A stretch of 64,000 nucleotides of DNA from Segatella copri (GTDB taxonomy: Bacteria > Bacteroidota > Bacteroidia > Bacteroidales > Bacteroidaceae): positions 1 through 64,000 of the forward strand of contig NZ_VZAD01000034.1 of the NCBI RefSeq assembly GCF_009495355.1, in the 5' to 3' direction. Positions 25,031 through 33,489 of this stretch are shown here, piece by piece. The notes below the pieces were generated by a model. It had not been told where the DNA came from. It searched no databases and worked only from the letters and a program-made list of their open reading frames with translations. The translations under genes and the position numbers were made by a program. Within the stretch, counting starts at the first letter, position 1; the number at the start of each line of letters is the position of its first letter.

Positions 25031-25972
25031 TTATAGTCTTAGCTTAATATGTAATATCTGGCAGAGTGTTTTGATAATGCGCTCCAAGTAATAGCATTTC
25101 TTAGTTACTCCATATTTGCGCATGTTGGCAAGTGTTTGTTTCTTGCGGCTTGCCTCCATGTTCGTTCTGATGATTTCCTTATATACATAACCTTTTGATA
25201 AGGTAAGTTGAAATCCATTTAATATAAGTTTATCCCAAAGATAGGTGAAAATGATTAGCTTTTCTGCTAATTGCTTTTCCTTTCTATCTATTTGAACTGT
25301 AACACTTTGGCTATGTCGCCTGAACCGATTAAGTCGTTTGTGTAAGATGGCGACATCACCTTTCTCTGCCATTTTTATCCAGAAGAGCCAATCTCCACAA
25401 TAGTGCATAGCAGTAAAGTCTTTATCAATGAGGTGATACTTGCTCTTGCGGAAGACGGTCATGCTGGCATTGTAGGTTTCATCATGATATAACATGAAGT
25501 CTTTTAGGTATTGGTGGGAAGTATAGGTGTATGTCTTGCCATTATCTTTACCTAAAGGCCAGGTATCATAATTACGTTCCAATTTCTTTCCATCCTGGTC
25601 TACTAGGATTGACCCACAATGTGTGAATGAGATACGAGGTTTTTCGTCTAATATTCTCACAGCATTTTGTAGGAATGTCTTATCGCAATAATCATCGCTT
25701 TCTGCTATCCAGATATATTCGCCTTGTGCCAAAGCGATACCTTTCTCCCATTGTACGAATGGGTTGCCCGTGTTTGTTTCACCCAAGATAAGGTGGCTTA
25801 CCTTGGGATGCGATGCAAATTGTTGAAGATATTGGCGGCTGCCGTCTGTTGAGCAGTCATCTAGTAATATAACTTCATAGTCGGTAAATGTCTGCTCAAA
25901 TATGGATTGTAACCTTTGAGGAAGATATTTGCGGTAATTGTAGTTGGGTACAATAATGCTGACTTTTGGCAT
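25031..25972 (-). CDS. Glycosyltransferase family 2
   Basis: A 313-residue GT2 enzyme. VSIIVPNYNYRKYLPQRLQSI, VILLDDCSTDGS and IWIAESDDYCD (DXD-type) fill the N-terminal 110 residues. The rest is a basic helical region ending without a membrane segment. Donor and acceptor are unknown. It lies 12 bases after the fucosyltransferase-like gene and 12 bases before the next GT2 gene in the minus-strand operon, so it probably adds one sugar to an LPS core or O-antigen. Confidence 0.9.
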   Translation of the reverse strand: MPKVSIIVPNYNYRKYLPQRLQSIFEQTFTDYEVILLDDCSTDGSRQYLQQFASHPKVSHLILGETNTGNPFVQWEKGIALAQGEYIWIAESDDYCDKTFLQNAVRILDEKPRISFTHCGSILVDQDGKKLERNYDTWPLGKDNGKTYTYTSHQYLKDFMLYHDETYNASMTVFRKSKYHLIDKDFTAMHYCGDWLFWIKMAEKGDVAILHKRLNRFRRHSQSVTVQIDRKEKQLAEKLIIFTYLWDKLILNGFQLTLSKGYVYKEIIRTNMEASRKKQTLANMRKYGVTKKCYYLERIIKTLCQILHIKLRL

Positions 25973-25984
25973 ATAACAAATAGT

Positions 25985-26803
25985 TTATCTGATATTACGG
26001 AATAAATGATTGAACTTTTCGAAAGATGAGATGGAGAGTTTTTCCTCTTTATCTTCAAGCCAATATAGCGGAAGGTCATGATACATGGCTGCCACCAGAG
26101 AGAATGTACTTGGAGCACCTATCAGGTAATCACATTCCGAAAGCAGGCATAGGTCATCTTCTTGACCGCCTTGTGGATATACGATGGTGGCACCTTTTAG
26201 CTGATCACGATAGAATGACTTGTCAAGGGCAGGATCGTTGCTGCAGATATACACTGTCAACTGCTTATCTGGAAACAGCGACTGGAACTGCTGAATGTAA
26301 TCTTGGTATACATCATCTTCAAAATAGTATTTCCCATTATGCCATGTCTTGTAGTCACCTCGGCGAATATGCACACCAAGCCTAATCTCATCAATCTTCT
26401 TTTTGCCCATAAAGGCCTGGGCTTTATCCAGAATAGGCTTGTCGAAGGAAAAGAGGTCTATGATTTCTGCTTTATACTTGATGAAGAGTTCGTAGAAACG
26501 GACACACCAGCCTTTAATCAGAACGTGTTTGTTGCGGGCTACAATAGCAGCATCTCTTTCAATAGCCTCTTCGGCTATGTCGTTGAAGTCCACGGTAGCT
26601 ATCAGTCCCCACTTGGCAGCGTATTTAGCTATTATATAAGTCAGGAAGTTATGGCCTTTAGTGTGGCATATCTTGAAATATTGGTATTTATAGCAGAAAC
26701 GCATAGAAATGCTTTTTCTGCCATGCTCACGTGCCCAAGCGTAAACATGACCATACTGCAAGATATTGTTACACATACGTCCTTTGTCTGTTACAAATAT
26801 CAT
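25985..26803 (-). CDS. Fucosyltransferase-like glycosyltransferase (HxRRGDY motif, GT11-like)
   Basis: A 272-residue protein. The clearest sign is RLGVHIRRGDYKTWHNGKYYF (about residues 141-161, split here as RLGVHIRRGDY and the KTWHNGKYYF that follows). This is the HxRRxDY nucleotide-binding motif of alpha-1,2- and alpha-1,6-fucosyltransferases. CDYLIGAPSTFSLVAAMYHD near the C-terminus fits the second GDP-binding region, and the N-terminal CNNILQYGHVYAW also resembles GT11. The use of GDP-fucose is inferred from the family. It sits between the acyltransferase and GT2 genes of the envelope operon. Confidence 0.75.
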   Translation of the reverse strand: MIFVTDKGRMCNNILQYGHVYAWAREHGRKSISMRFCYKYQYFKICHTKGHNFLTYIIAKYAAKWGLIATVDFNDIAEEAIERDAAIVARNKHVLIKGWCVRFYELFIKYKAEIIDLFSFDKPILDKAQAFMGKKKIDEIRLGVHIRRGDYKTWHNGKYYFEDDVYQDYIQQFQSLFPDKQLTVYICSNDPALDKSFYRDQLKGATIVYPQGGQEDDLCLLSECDYLIGAPSTFSLVAAMYHDLPLYWLEDKEEKLSISSFEKFNHLFRNIR

Positions 26804-26836
26804 CTTTTTTATCTGGTTAAATATAAATTCTGATAA

Positions 26837-27769
26837 TTATTGTAGATCTCTTCTCATTTTATGCGTCAATGGGTCTACAACTTTAAGCCATTGTTCACGT
26901 GTACGCTTCCAGCGGTTGTGTGTCCAGAGCCAATAAGGAGGCTGACGCTGGATAGTTTTTTCCAATTCGCGGAAATACATCTCGGTGATTTCAAACTCCT
27001 TACATTCTTTGGGTTTGTCGGTCAATAGTTTGAATTCTCCTTTATAATAGCCACGTTTCACTCGTTGCATATCCAAGTAGTATACAGCAAAGTTGGCTTT
27101 TATGGCTATTTTCTCTGTACCAGTGAGCACAGGAGTGTCATGGTGCAGAAAGTCGGTCCAGTAATGGATGTTGTTCCAAAAAGGTACCTGGTCGGCAATG
27201 AAACCAATGACAATCTGTTTACCTTCCTGTCGCATTTTAACAATCTTTCTTAAAGTTTCAGCCATAGGGATGCTGATGGAACCCAGGCGGTTGCGGAGGT
27301 AGAGGAAGAGTTTGTCGAAAGCCTCGTTCTCCAGTACATGATAAATCTGGCCGAATGTAATGTCCTCGCCAGCCCAAAGAGGTAGGGATGTAACCCATTC
27401 CCAGTTGCAGTAATGTCCCAAATAGATTGCGCACGACTGGCCTTTCTGGCAGGATTCTCTTACCTTTTCGGCTCCTACAAACTGCATGCGCTTCTTGATT
27501 TGCTTCTTGCTCATCGTGAAGAGCTTGATGGTCTCTACAATGTAGTCACAGAACCAGGAGTAGAATTCCTTCTCTATCTTGATGCGCTCTGCCTCGTTTT
27601 TTTCAGGGAAAGAGTCGAAGAGGTGTTTCCTTACCAGTGGGCGACGATATTTCACCAAATAATAAATAAGGTAATATAAGCCGTCGCTGAGAATGTAGAG
27701 CACTCTCAGCGGCAGCAGAGACATCAAATACCAAATGCAGAATACACTGCCATATAATATTTTCTTCAT
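26837..27769 (-). CDS. Lipid A biosynthesis (KDO)2-lipid A-type acyltransferase (LpxL/HtrB family)
   Basis: A 310-residue inner-membrane enzyme that would add a secondary acyl chain to lipid A. The N-terminal hydrophobic anchor (about 5-35) precedes the catalytic HX4E motif in YLGHYCNWEWV. FIADQVPFWNN, FLHHDTPVLTGTEKIA and YWLWTHNRWK are further family elements. Length is normal. It follows the MsbA-like gene by 56 bases on the same strand, a pairing that makes functional sense because MsbA exports the acylated lipid A-core. Confidence 0.87.
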   Translation of the reverse strand: MKKILYGSVFCIWYLMSLLPLRVLYILSDGLYYLIYYLVKYRRPLVRKHLFDSFPEKNEAERIKIEKEFYSWFCDYIVETIKLFTMSKKQIKKRMQFVGAEKVRESCQKGQSCAIYLGHYCNWEWVTSLPLWAGEDITFGQIYHVLENEAFDKLFLYLRNRLGSISIPMAETLRKIVKMRQEGKQIVIGFIADQVPFWNNIHYWTDFLHHDTPVLTGTEKIAIKANFAVYYLDMQRVKRGYYKGEFKLLTDKPKECKEFEITEMYFRELEKTIQRQPPYWLWTHNRWKRTREQWLKVVDPLTHKMRRDLQ

Positions 27770-27825
27770 TGTTGTTCTGCGAAAATGTTACTCAACATTG
27801 AGCATTATTTTAGTTTCTTTTTTGC

Positions 27826-29679
27826 TTACACCTGCTGCATGTCGTGCAACTTGCGGTAATAGCCATTCTTGGCTATCAGGTCTTCGTGAGTGCCTCTTTC
27901 TACGATGCGTCCCTCATGGAGCACACATATCTCGTCGGCATTCTTGATGGTGCTCAGGCGGTGGGCTACAGCCACAGTGGTGCGGGTCTTCATCAGTTTT
28001 TCAAGAGCATCCTGTACCAGTCGCTCGCTCTCTGTGTCGAGTGCTGATGTAGCCTCGTCAAGGATGAGGATAGGTGGATTCTTCAAGATGGCACGGGCGA
28101 TGCTGACACGCTGGCGCTGGCCACCTGAGAGACGTCCGCCACGGTCGCCGATATTTGTATCGAAGCCTTGTTCCGACTGTGTGATGAAGTTGTAGGCATT
28201 GGCTATTTTTGCTGCGTTGGCTATTTCTTCTTCTGTGGCATCGGTCTTGCCAAATCGTATGTTGTCCTTGAAGGAAGCATTGAAGAGGATTGCCTCCTGA
28301 TTCACGTTGCCTATCAGCTGTCGGAGGTCGTGCACGGCCAGGTCTTTCACGTTGATACCGTCGATAAGCACTTCTCCTTCCTGTACATCGTAGTAACGTG
28401 GTATGAGGTCTACCATCGTACTCTTTCCGCTACCGCTCTGTCCTACCAGGGCAACGGTTTTTCCCTTGGGAATCACCAGGTTGATGTTCTTCAGCACATA
28501 AACCAACTCGTTGTTGCGGTGGTCGGTATAGGCGAAGGATACATTGCGGAATTCTATCTGATGCTCAAAGCTACTTATATGAGCAGGGTTCTCCTTATCC
28601 TTGATTTCTATCTTTGCCTGCAGTATCTTGTCGATACGGTCCATGGAGGCAAGACCCTTAGGGATGTTGTAGCTTGCCTTCGAGAACTCTTTCAGTGGAT
28701 TGATGATGCTGTAGAGCATGACGAGATAGAAGATGATGGTAGGACCGTCGATGCGTCCGTAGTCGAGAACGAGAATACCTCCAAACCACAATACGATGAC
28801 GATGAGTATGGTGCCCAAGAACTCACTCATAGGATGTGCCATCTGCTGACGTATGTTTACTCGCATGATGTGGTCGCGATACAATCCGTTCACTTTGGCG
28901 AAAGCTGCGTTCATCTTGCTTTCAGCACAGAAAGCCTTGATGATGCGCAGACCGCCAAGAGTTTCTTCTACCATGCTCATAGTGTCGCTCCACAGCGACT
29001 GTGCCTCTGTACTTTGTGCTTTCAGCTTCCTGCCCACAAAGCCCATAAACCATCCGAATCCTGGTACGAAGAGGATGGTGAAGATGGTGAGCTGCCAGCT
29101 GATGACGACGAGAGCAGTGAAGTAGGCTACGATGAGGATAGGATTCTTGAAGAGCATGTCGAGTGACGACATGATGCTATTTTCCACTTCCTGTACATCG
29201 CCGCTCATTCGTGCTATGATGTCGCCCTTGCGCTCCTCGCTGAAGAATCCCAACGAGAGGGAGGTAATCTTGTGGTAGAGCTGGTTTCGGATATCGCGCA
29301 CGATGCCTGTCCTGATGGGAATAATCATGGCAGATGAGAGGAAGTAGGCTCCAGTCTTCAGGAATGTCATGAAGGCCAGGAACAGACCGATGACCAAAAG
29401 CGCCGTAGAGGCACTATACTCTACGATAAACTCCTGGATGTAGTAGTACATATTGTTGGTAGCTACTTCCTTGATGCTGCCAAGGTCTCCATTCCAGCTC
29501 ATGTAGTCGTTGGCACGTATGCCTCCGTCTACCTGAAACAGGATTTGCAGGATTGGTATGAGTGCTGCAAATGAGAAGATGTTCAATATCGCTGACAGGA
29601 TATTGAAGACGATAGAAAGTGCCAGGTACTTCTTGTAGGGTGGCACAAAGCGTCGTAAGACTTGCAAGAATTCCTTCAT
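27826..29679 (-). CDS. ABC transporter, fused permease and ATPase (MsbA-like lipid exporter)
   Basis: A 617-residue half-transporter. A six-helix membrane domain (about 15-320) is followed by the nucleotide-binding domain with Walker A GQSGSGKST, signature LSGGQRQRVSIARAIL, Walker B ILILDEATSALD and the switch His in VAHRLST. It probably flips lipid A-core or another lipid across the inner membrane. I chose ATG 29679 (MKEFLQVLRRFVPPYKKYL) because a consensus promoter box lies just upstream, which rules out the longer frame. First gene of an operon with a lipid A acyltransferase and three glycosyltransferases. Confidence 0.88.
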   Translation of the reverse strand: MKEFLQVLRRFVPPYKKYLALSIVFNILSAILNIFSFAALIPILQILFQVDGGIRANDYMSWNGDLGSIKEVATNNMYYYIQEFIVEYSASTALLVIGLFLAFMTFLKTGAYFLSSAMIIPIRTGIVRDIRNQLYHKITSLSLGFFSEERKGDIIARMSGDVQEVENSIMSSLDMLFKNPILIVAYFTALVVISWQLTIFTILFVPGFGWFMGFVGRKLKAQSTEAQSLWSDTMSMVEETLGGLRIIKAFCAESKMNAAFAKVNGLYRDHIMRVNIRQQMAHPMSEFLGTILIVIVLWFGGILVLDYGRIDGPTIIFYLVMLYSIINPLKEFSKASYNIPKGLASMDRIDKILQAKIEIKDKENPAHISSFEHQIEFRNVSFAYTDHRNNELVYVLKNINLVIPKGKTVALVGQSGSGKSTMVDLIPRYYDVQEGEVLIDGINVKDLAVHDLRQLIGNVNQEAILFNASFKDNIRFGKTDATEEEIANAAKIANAYNFITQSEQGFDTNIGDRGGRLSGGQRQRVSIARAILKNPPILILDEATSALDTESERLVQDALEKLMKTRTTVAVAHRLSTIKNADEICVLHEGRIVERGTHEDLIAKNGYYRKLHDMQQV

Positions 29680-29685
29680 AGTCTG

Positions 29686-29716
29686 CAAATATAGTGCTTT
29701 TATTGAAAAACGCAAA
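29686..29716 (-). promoter_or_regulatory. Consensus promoter of the msbA-type operon
   Basis: On the minus strand: TTTG (29713-29716), 19 bases, TATATTTG (29686-29693), a perfect fit to the Bacteroidota consensus. The box ends only 6 bases before the ATG, so the expected transcript would be leaderless or nearly so. Confidence 0.8.
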
Positions 29717-29739
29717 GCCTTTTTGCGTTTTTCTTGTTT

Positions 29740-31074
29740 TTATTCTGTTATTTCCTCACCAAAGAGTGTAGCAGAGGTGGAACCTGTGATGCGTACTTTC
29801 ACAAATTCGCCTATGTGATGATTGCCTTTGTCCATGATGACGGCCTTGTTCTGTTCGGTGCGTCCCATGAGTTGTTCGCGGCTTCTTTTGCTGAAGCCCT
29901 CGATGAGGATAGTAAACTCCTTGCCCTCGTCTTTCTTGTTTTGCTGGGCGCTAATCTCGGTCTGCAGTTTGATGAGTTCATTGAGTCGGGCTATCTTTGT
30001 CTCCTCTGATATGTTGTCGGGCAGATGCTTGGCTGCATAGGTGCCAGGACGCTCAGAATACTTGAACATAAAGGCGCTGTCGAAGCCGACTTCCTTGACG
30101 AGCGACAAGGTGAGCTGTTGGTCTTCCTCAGTCTCGTCGTGGTAGCCCACAAAGATATCTGTCGTGATGCCGCAACCTGGAATGATGCGCTTGATGGCGG
30201 CTATCTTGTCCAGATATTCCTCACGTGTGTACTTGCGGTTCATGAGCTTCAGAATCTTGTTGCTTCCGCTCTGGGCAGGGAAGTGGATATGTTTACAGAG
30301 GTTGGGCTCTTTGGCTATGGCTTGCAGGATGTCCTCTGTCATGTCTTCGGGGTTGGAAGTGGTAAATCGTACGCGCATATCGGGCACGGCCTGAGCCACC
30401 ATGTGCAGCAACTGGGCAAAGGACAGGCTTCCTTCCTCGCGCTTGCCCGATGGAGAGAGACCGTAGCTGTTGACGTTCTGTCCCAACAGGGTTACTTCCT
30501 TGAAACCACGGTCGTGCAGGTCGCGTACTTCGCGCAGGATGCTTTCTGCATCACGGCTTCTCTCTCGGCCTCGTGTATAAGGAACGATACAATAGTGGCA
30601 GAAGTTGTTGCATCCACGCATGATGCTTACAAATCCGCTGATACGGTTTCCGCCGATTCGCTGAGGCACGATGTCGCGGTAAGTCTCAGTCTTGGATAGT
30701 TCTATGTTGATGGCGTTGTTGCCGTTTTCGCACTGTGCTATCATGTCGGGCAGGTTGAGATAGCTGTCTGGTCCGCATACCAAGTTGGCATAATGGTTCT
30801 CGATGAGGTCGGTCTTTACTCGTTCTGCCATACAGCCCAGCACGCCCAATATTACTTTCCGTCCTTTCTTCTGTTCGGCGTGAAGAGTTTCCAGACGGTG
30901 GTAAATCTTGTTCTCTGCATTCTCTCTGATGCTGCAGGTGTTGAGGAAGATAGCATCGGCCTCTTCTTCCTTCTCACACATGTCGTAGCCTGCCATTTGC
31001 ATGATGCTGGCTACAACTTCGCTGTCTGCCACATTCATCTGGCAGCCATAAGTTTCGATAAATAGTTTCTTCAT
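29740..31074 (-). CDS. miaB: tRNA-2-methylthio-N6-dimethylallyladenosine synthase
   Basis: A 444-residue radical-SAM enzyme that adds the 2-methylthio group to i6A37 of tRNAs. The N-terminal MTTase domain has the three cysteines for the auxiliary cluster (TYGCQMN, FLNTCSIREN, GVLGCMAER). The radical SAM motif is GCNNFCHYCIVPYTRGRE. A C-terminal TRAM domain is about 380-444. MiaB is distinguished from MtaB and RimO by the ETYGCQMNVADSE start and RGRERSR. The gene ends 61 bases upstream of the MsbA start, which has its own promoter. Confidence 0.95.
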   Translation of the reverse strand: MKKLFIETYGCQMNVADSEVVASIMQMAGYDMCEKEEEADAIFLNTCSIRENAENKIYHRLETLHAEQKKGRKVILGVLGCMAERVKTDLIENHYANLVCGPDSYLNLPDMIAQCENGNNAINIELSKTETYRDIVPQRIGGNRISGFVSIMRGCNNFCHYCIVPYTRGRERSRDAESILREVRDLHDRGFKEVTLLGQNVNSYGLSPSGKREEGSLSFAQLLHMVAQAVPDMRVRFTTSNPEDMTEDILQAIAKEPNLCKHIHFPAQSGSNKILKLMNRKYTREEYLDKIAAIKRIIPGCGITTDIFVGYHDETEEDQQLTLSLVKEVGFDSAFMFKYSERPGTYAAKHLPDNISEETKIARLNELIKLQTEISAQQNKKDEGKEFTILIEGFSKRSREQLMGRTEQNKAVIMDKGNHHIGEFVKVRITGSTSATLFGEEITE

Positions 31075-31116
31075 TGTTCTAGATGAATTCTATTTGTTTT
31101 GTTATTAATTGAACTT

Positions 31117-31260
31117 TAGCAAGTTCAGAAGTTATAGAAGTTAAAGAAGTTATCACTCCCTTCGGTCGTTAGAAGTTATAGCCAACAGCCTTTTTTGATT
31201 GAATATTTAGCTGTAAAGCATATGGCTTTAACTTCTCTAACTTCTTTAAATTCTTTAACT
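31117..31260. repeat. Inverted GAAGTTA/TAACTTC repeat element between miaB and the PAP2 gene
   Basis: AGAAGTTA-type units recur on the left (about 31127-31180) and their complements on the right (about 31228-31262). A 12-base inner pair, GAAGTTATAGCC (31173-31184) and GGCTTTAACTTC (31224-31235), matches with one mismatch. It lies just downstream of the minus-strand PAP2 stop at 31294 and could act as its terminator. Confidence 0.7.
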
Positions 31261-31293
31261 TCCCCATTTGCAATATATATAATAATGTGTATA

Positions 31294-32346
31294 TTATCTC
31301 TGACTCAGTTTGGCGGTTGAGGTGTTGTGCTCGGTCATGTTGCGCGATACAGCCATCAGCCCGAAGTATACTGCTACTCCTGTCACCAATCCTGCCAAGG
31401 CATCTATGAGGTAGTGAGCCTGTATGTATACAGTGGCCAGGCACAGGAAGATGTAGAAAGGCAGGAGAGTGTAGGTGAGCTTGCGGTTGCCCGAGTGCCA
31501 TGCCAACAGCATGCATACGGTGCTGATGCTGACATGCGAGCTTGGAAAGGCTGCTGTGGGGCGCTCGCCTGCTGCCTTGGCGTCTTCTACGAGATGATAG
31601 AATATGCCGTCGGTATAGCCTGGTGTAGGCAGGCAGTCGGTGCAGTAGTTGAAATAGTCGTGCATGGGTGGAAAAACACCTTTGGCTATGTCGCTCAGTC
31701 CTACGGCATGATAGTAGAACGTTGGTCCGGCTACGGGCACGAAGATAAATATCACATAATAGATGATAAACGAGGCGTAGATGACGAATGTGGCACGCTC
31801 GAACTCTCTGTATCGGCAGAAGAAGTAGTAGTAAGCCACAATGACCATCATGGGATAGTACATCACGTAGCCCAAGTCCATCAGCTCGCTCACGATGACC
31901 CAGGGCATGTTCTTGGCAAACACCAGTGCTGGCTGGAATCCGAATAGCGACTGCTCCCATTGGGCAAAAACATGGTCCAGATTGGGGAACATGCGGTTGA
32001 TCTCGTAAGTGTCTGGATACCACCAGGCGAGGAGCGACAGTTGGGCGAGGATTCTTGCCATCTTGGTGATGCGGCAGGGAATCATGCGATATACAGCCCA
32101 CATGGCTGCTGTGATGAACAGTACTCTGATGCGTCCCCATACCATAGACTCGGGGTTTACCAGTTTGGTGTAAGTGAAGAGCATGGCTATCACGGTGATG
32201 GCCATATATCCCAACATGACCCATTCCAGTGCCAGGAGTCCTTTCTTCGGGTTTTTCTCTATCTTGAAATAATCTTTTATCACACTATTCTTGTTTGTTG
32301 TTTTTTCTGAAGGTCGTAGTGAAAGTCTGTCTTTCTGTCCCATCAT
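31294..32346 (-). CDS. PAP2-superfamily membrane enzyme (Aur1/inositolphosphotransferase-like)
   Basis: A 350-residue protein with about six membrane segments. The C-terminal PAP2 motifs are AAFPSSHVSISTV (C2, with His) and the histidine/aspartate of IQAHYLIDALAGL (C3). The first PAP2 motif (KxxxxxxRP) is not evident, as in the PAP2_3 branch that includes yeast Aur1 and mycobacterial relatives. Substrate is unknown; phospholipid, undecaprenyl-PP or inositol-phosphoceramide chemistry are all possible. The ATG at 32346 overlaps the epimerase stop in TAATG, so I prefer it to longer starts; 32343 is an alternative. Confidence 0.78.
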   Translation of the reverse strand: MMGQKDRLSLRPSEKTTNKNSVIKDYFKIEKNPKKGLLALEWVMLGYMAITVIAMLFTYTKLVNPESMVWGRIRVLFITAAMWAVYRMIPCRITKMARILAQLSLLAWWYPDTYEINRMFPNLDHVFAQWEQSLFGFQPALVFAKNMPWVIVSELMDLGYVMYYPMMVIVAYYYFFCRYREFERATFVIYASFIIYYVIFIFVPVAGPTFYYHAVGLSDIAKGVFPPMHDYFNYCTDCLPTPGYTDGIFYHLVEDAKAAGERPTAAFPSSHVSISTVCMLLAWHSGNRKLTYTLLPFYIFLCLATVYIQAHYLIDALAGLVTGVAVYFGLMAVSRNMTEHNTSTAKLSQR

Positions 32347-33341
32347 TACAGCCATCCGTTCTTCTTGTACCATTCTACGGCCAGCTTGACGCCTTGTTTC
32401 AGCTTGTAGCGAGGATGAAATCCCAGCTCATCGACAGCAGGCTCGATGTCGCATCTCCAGTTGCGCTGTTTCAGAATGTTGTATTTGTCGTTATTAAGAG
32501 CCGACATCTTGCCAGTCATCCTTCCAATGTATTCGCCAAAGAAGGTTACCAGGCGGAGCACCCATATAGGCGCTTTGATGCGCAGGAGGCATGTGTCGCC
32601 CAACTCGTGGTGAAGCAGGTCGCTGAATGTTTCCGACTGATATACTTCTCCGTCGCTGAGGAAGTATTTGCGTCCGTTCTTACCATGGTTGAGGGCAAGG
32701 AACACAGCCTGCACCACATCCTGAACGTATACGAAAGTGATGTCCTGACGCTTGAAGCCTACCGAGAAATCGATGTGCTGCTTGATGCTTTTTGCCATCA
32801 GGAAATAGTCTTTCTCGCGAGGTCCGTAAACACCTGTAGGTCGCAGTATGATGTAGGGAAATCCTATGCCTAAACTGTCGAGGTAGCGTTCGGCCTTGAG
32901 CTTGCTCTTTCCGTATGCCGTGTTGGGTTTGGGTGTGTCGTGCTCTGTGATTTCCTGATAAGGCTGCTTCTCGCGTATGGCACCAAAGATGCTGAGTGAG
33001 CTTACGAAGACGAATCGCTTGATGGGCATCTTCAGCGCGATGATGGCATCTGCCAGGTTCTTGGTTCCTTCGGTGTTGACGCGGTAAAAGTCGTCAACGT
33101 GCAGACACTTCGTTGCGCCTGCTGCATGAACCACATAGTCGAACTCGTGTCCGTCTAACTGGCTGATAAGTTCTTCCTTGGAGGAAAGATTGAGGTTGAT
33201 AAAATGGATGCGCTCGTCCTGCAGGTATTTTCTGGAACTGGAGGGGCGAACTGCCGCCCATGTTTCCATACCTTGCCTGAGGGCCTCTTCTACGATGAAG
33301 CTCCCTATGAATCCCGACGCACCCGTCACTAATATCTTCAT
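32346..33341 (-). CDS. NAD-dependent epimerase/dehydratase (extended SDR)
   Basis: A 331-residue protein with the Rossmann motif VTGASGFIGSFI at residues 5-16, HAAGATK, SSLSIFG and the catalytic YGKSK (YxxxK). The C-terminal half is longer and more hydrophobic than in UDP-sugar epimerases, so a 3-beta-HSD-like or sugar-reductase role is possible. I chose ATG 33341 (MKILVTGASG) because a perfect promoter sits upstream of it and the extra residues of the longer frame fall in that promoter. Translation couples to the PAP2 gene by a TAATG overlap. Confidence 0.88.
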   Translation of the reverse strand: MKILVTGASGFIGSFIVEEALRQGMETWAAVRPSSSRKYLQDERIHFINLNLSSKEELISQLDGHEFDYVVHAAGATKCLHVDDFYRVNTEGTKNLADAIIALKMPIKRFVFVSSLSIFGAIREKQPYQEITEHDTPKPNTAYGKSKLKAERYLDSLGIGFPYIILRPTGVYGPREKDYFLMAKSIKQHIDFSVGFKRQDITFVYVQDVVQAVFLALNHGKNGRKYFLSDGEVYQSETFSDLLHHELGDTCLLRIKAPIWVLRLVTFFGEYIGRMTGKMSALNNDKYNILKQRNWRCDIEPAVDELGFHPRYKLKQGVKLAVEWYKKNGWL

Positions 33342-33371
33342 TAAATCTTTATAAAATTGCAATTTAAGGTG

Positions 33372-33402
33372 CAAAGATACGCTTATTTGTACACATGGCA
33401 AA
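33372..33402 (-). promoter_or_regulatory. Consensus promoter of the epimerase-PAP2 operon
   Basis: Minus strand: TTTG (33399-33402), 19 bases, TATCTTTG (33372-33379), ending 30 bases before the ATG at 33341. Confidence 0.8.
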
Positions 33403-33425
33403 GGAAAAAGGTCTTTTTTTCAATA

Positions 33426-33470
33426 AAGAAGGTCATATCATCCTGTTTTCTGGGATGATATGACCTTCTT
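33426..33470 (-). terminator. Terminator of the Na/Pi cotransporter gene
   Basis: An 18-bp perfect stem (33426-33443 with 33453-33470) around a 9-base loop, 19 bases after the transporter stop at 33490. It separates that gene from the promoter of the epimerase operon. Confidence 0.85.
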
Positions 33471-33489
33471 GGGGCTGAAATGTAGCGAT

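Noticed and set aside
31169-32224. A 351-codon frame overlapping the PAP2 gene and the repeats after it
   Set aside because: His/Arg-rich, runs through the inverted-repeat element and another reading frame of a gene with clear PAP2 motifs.
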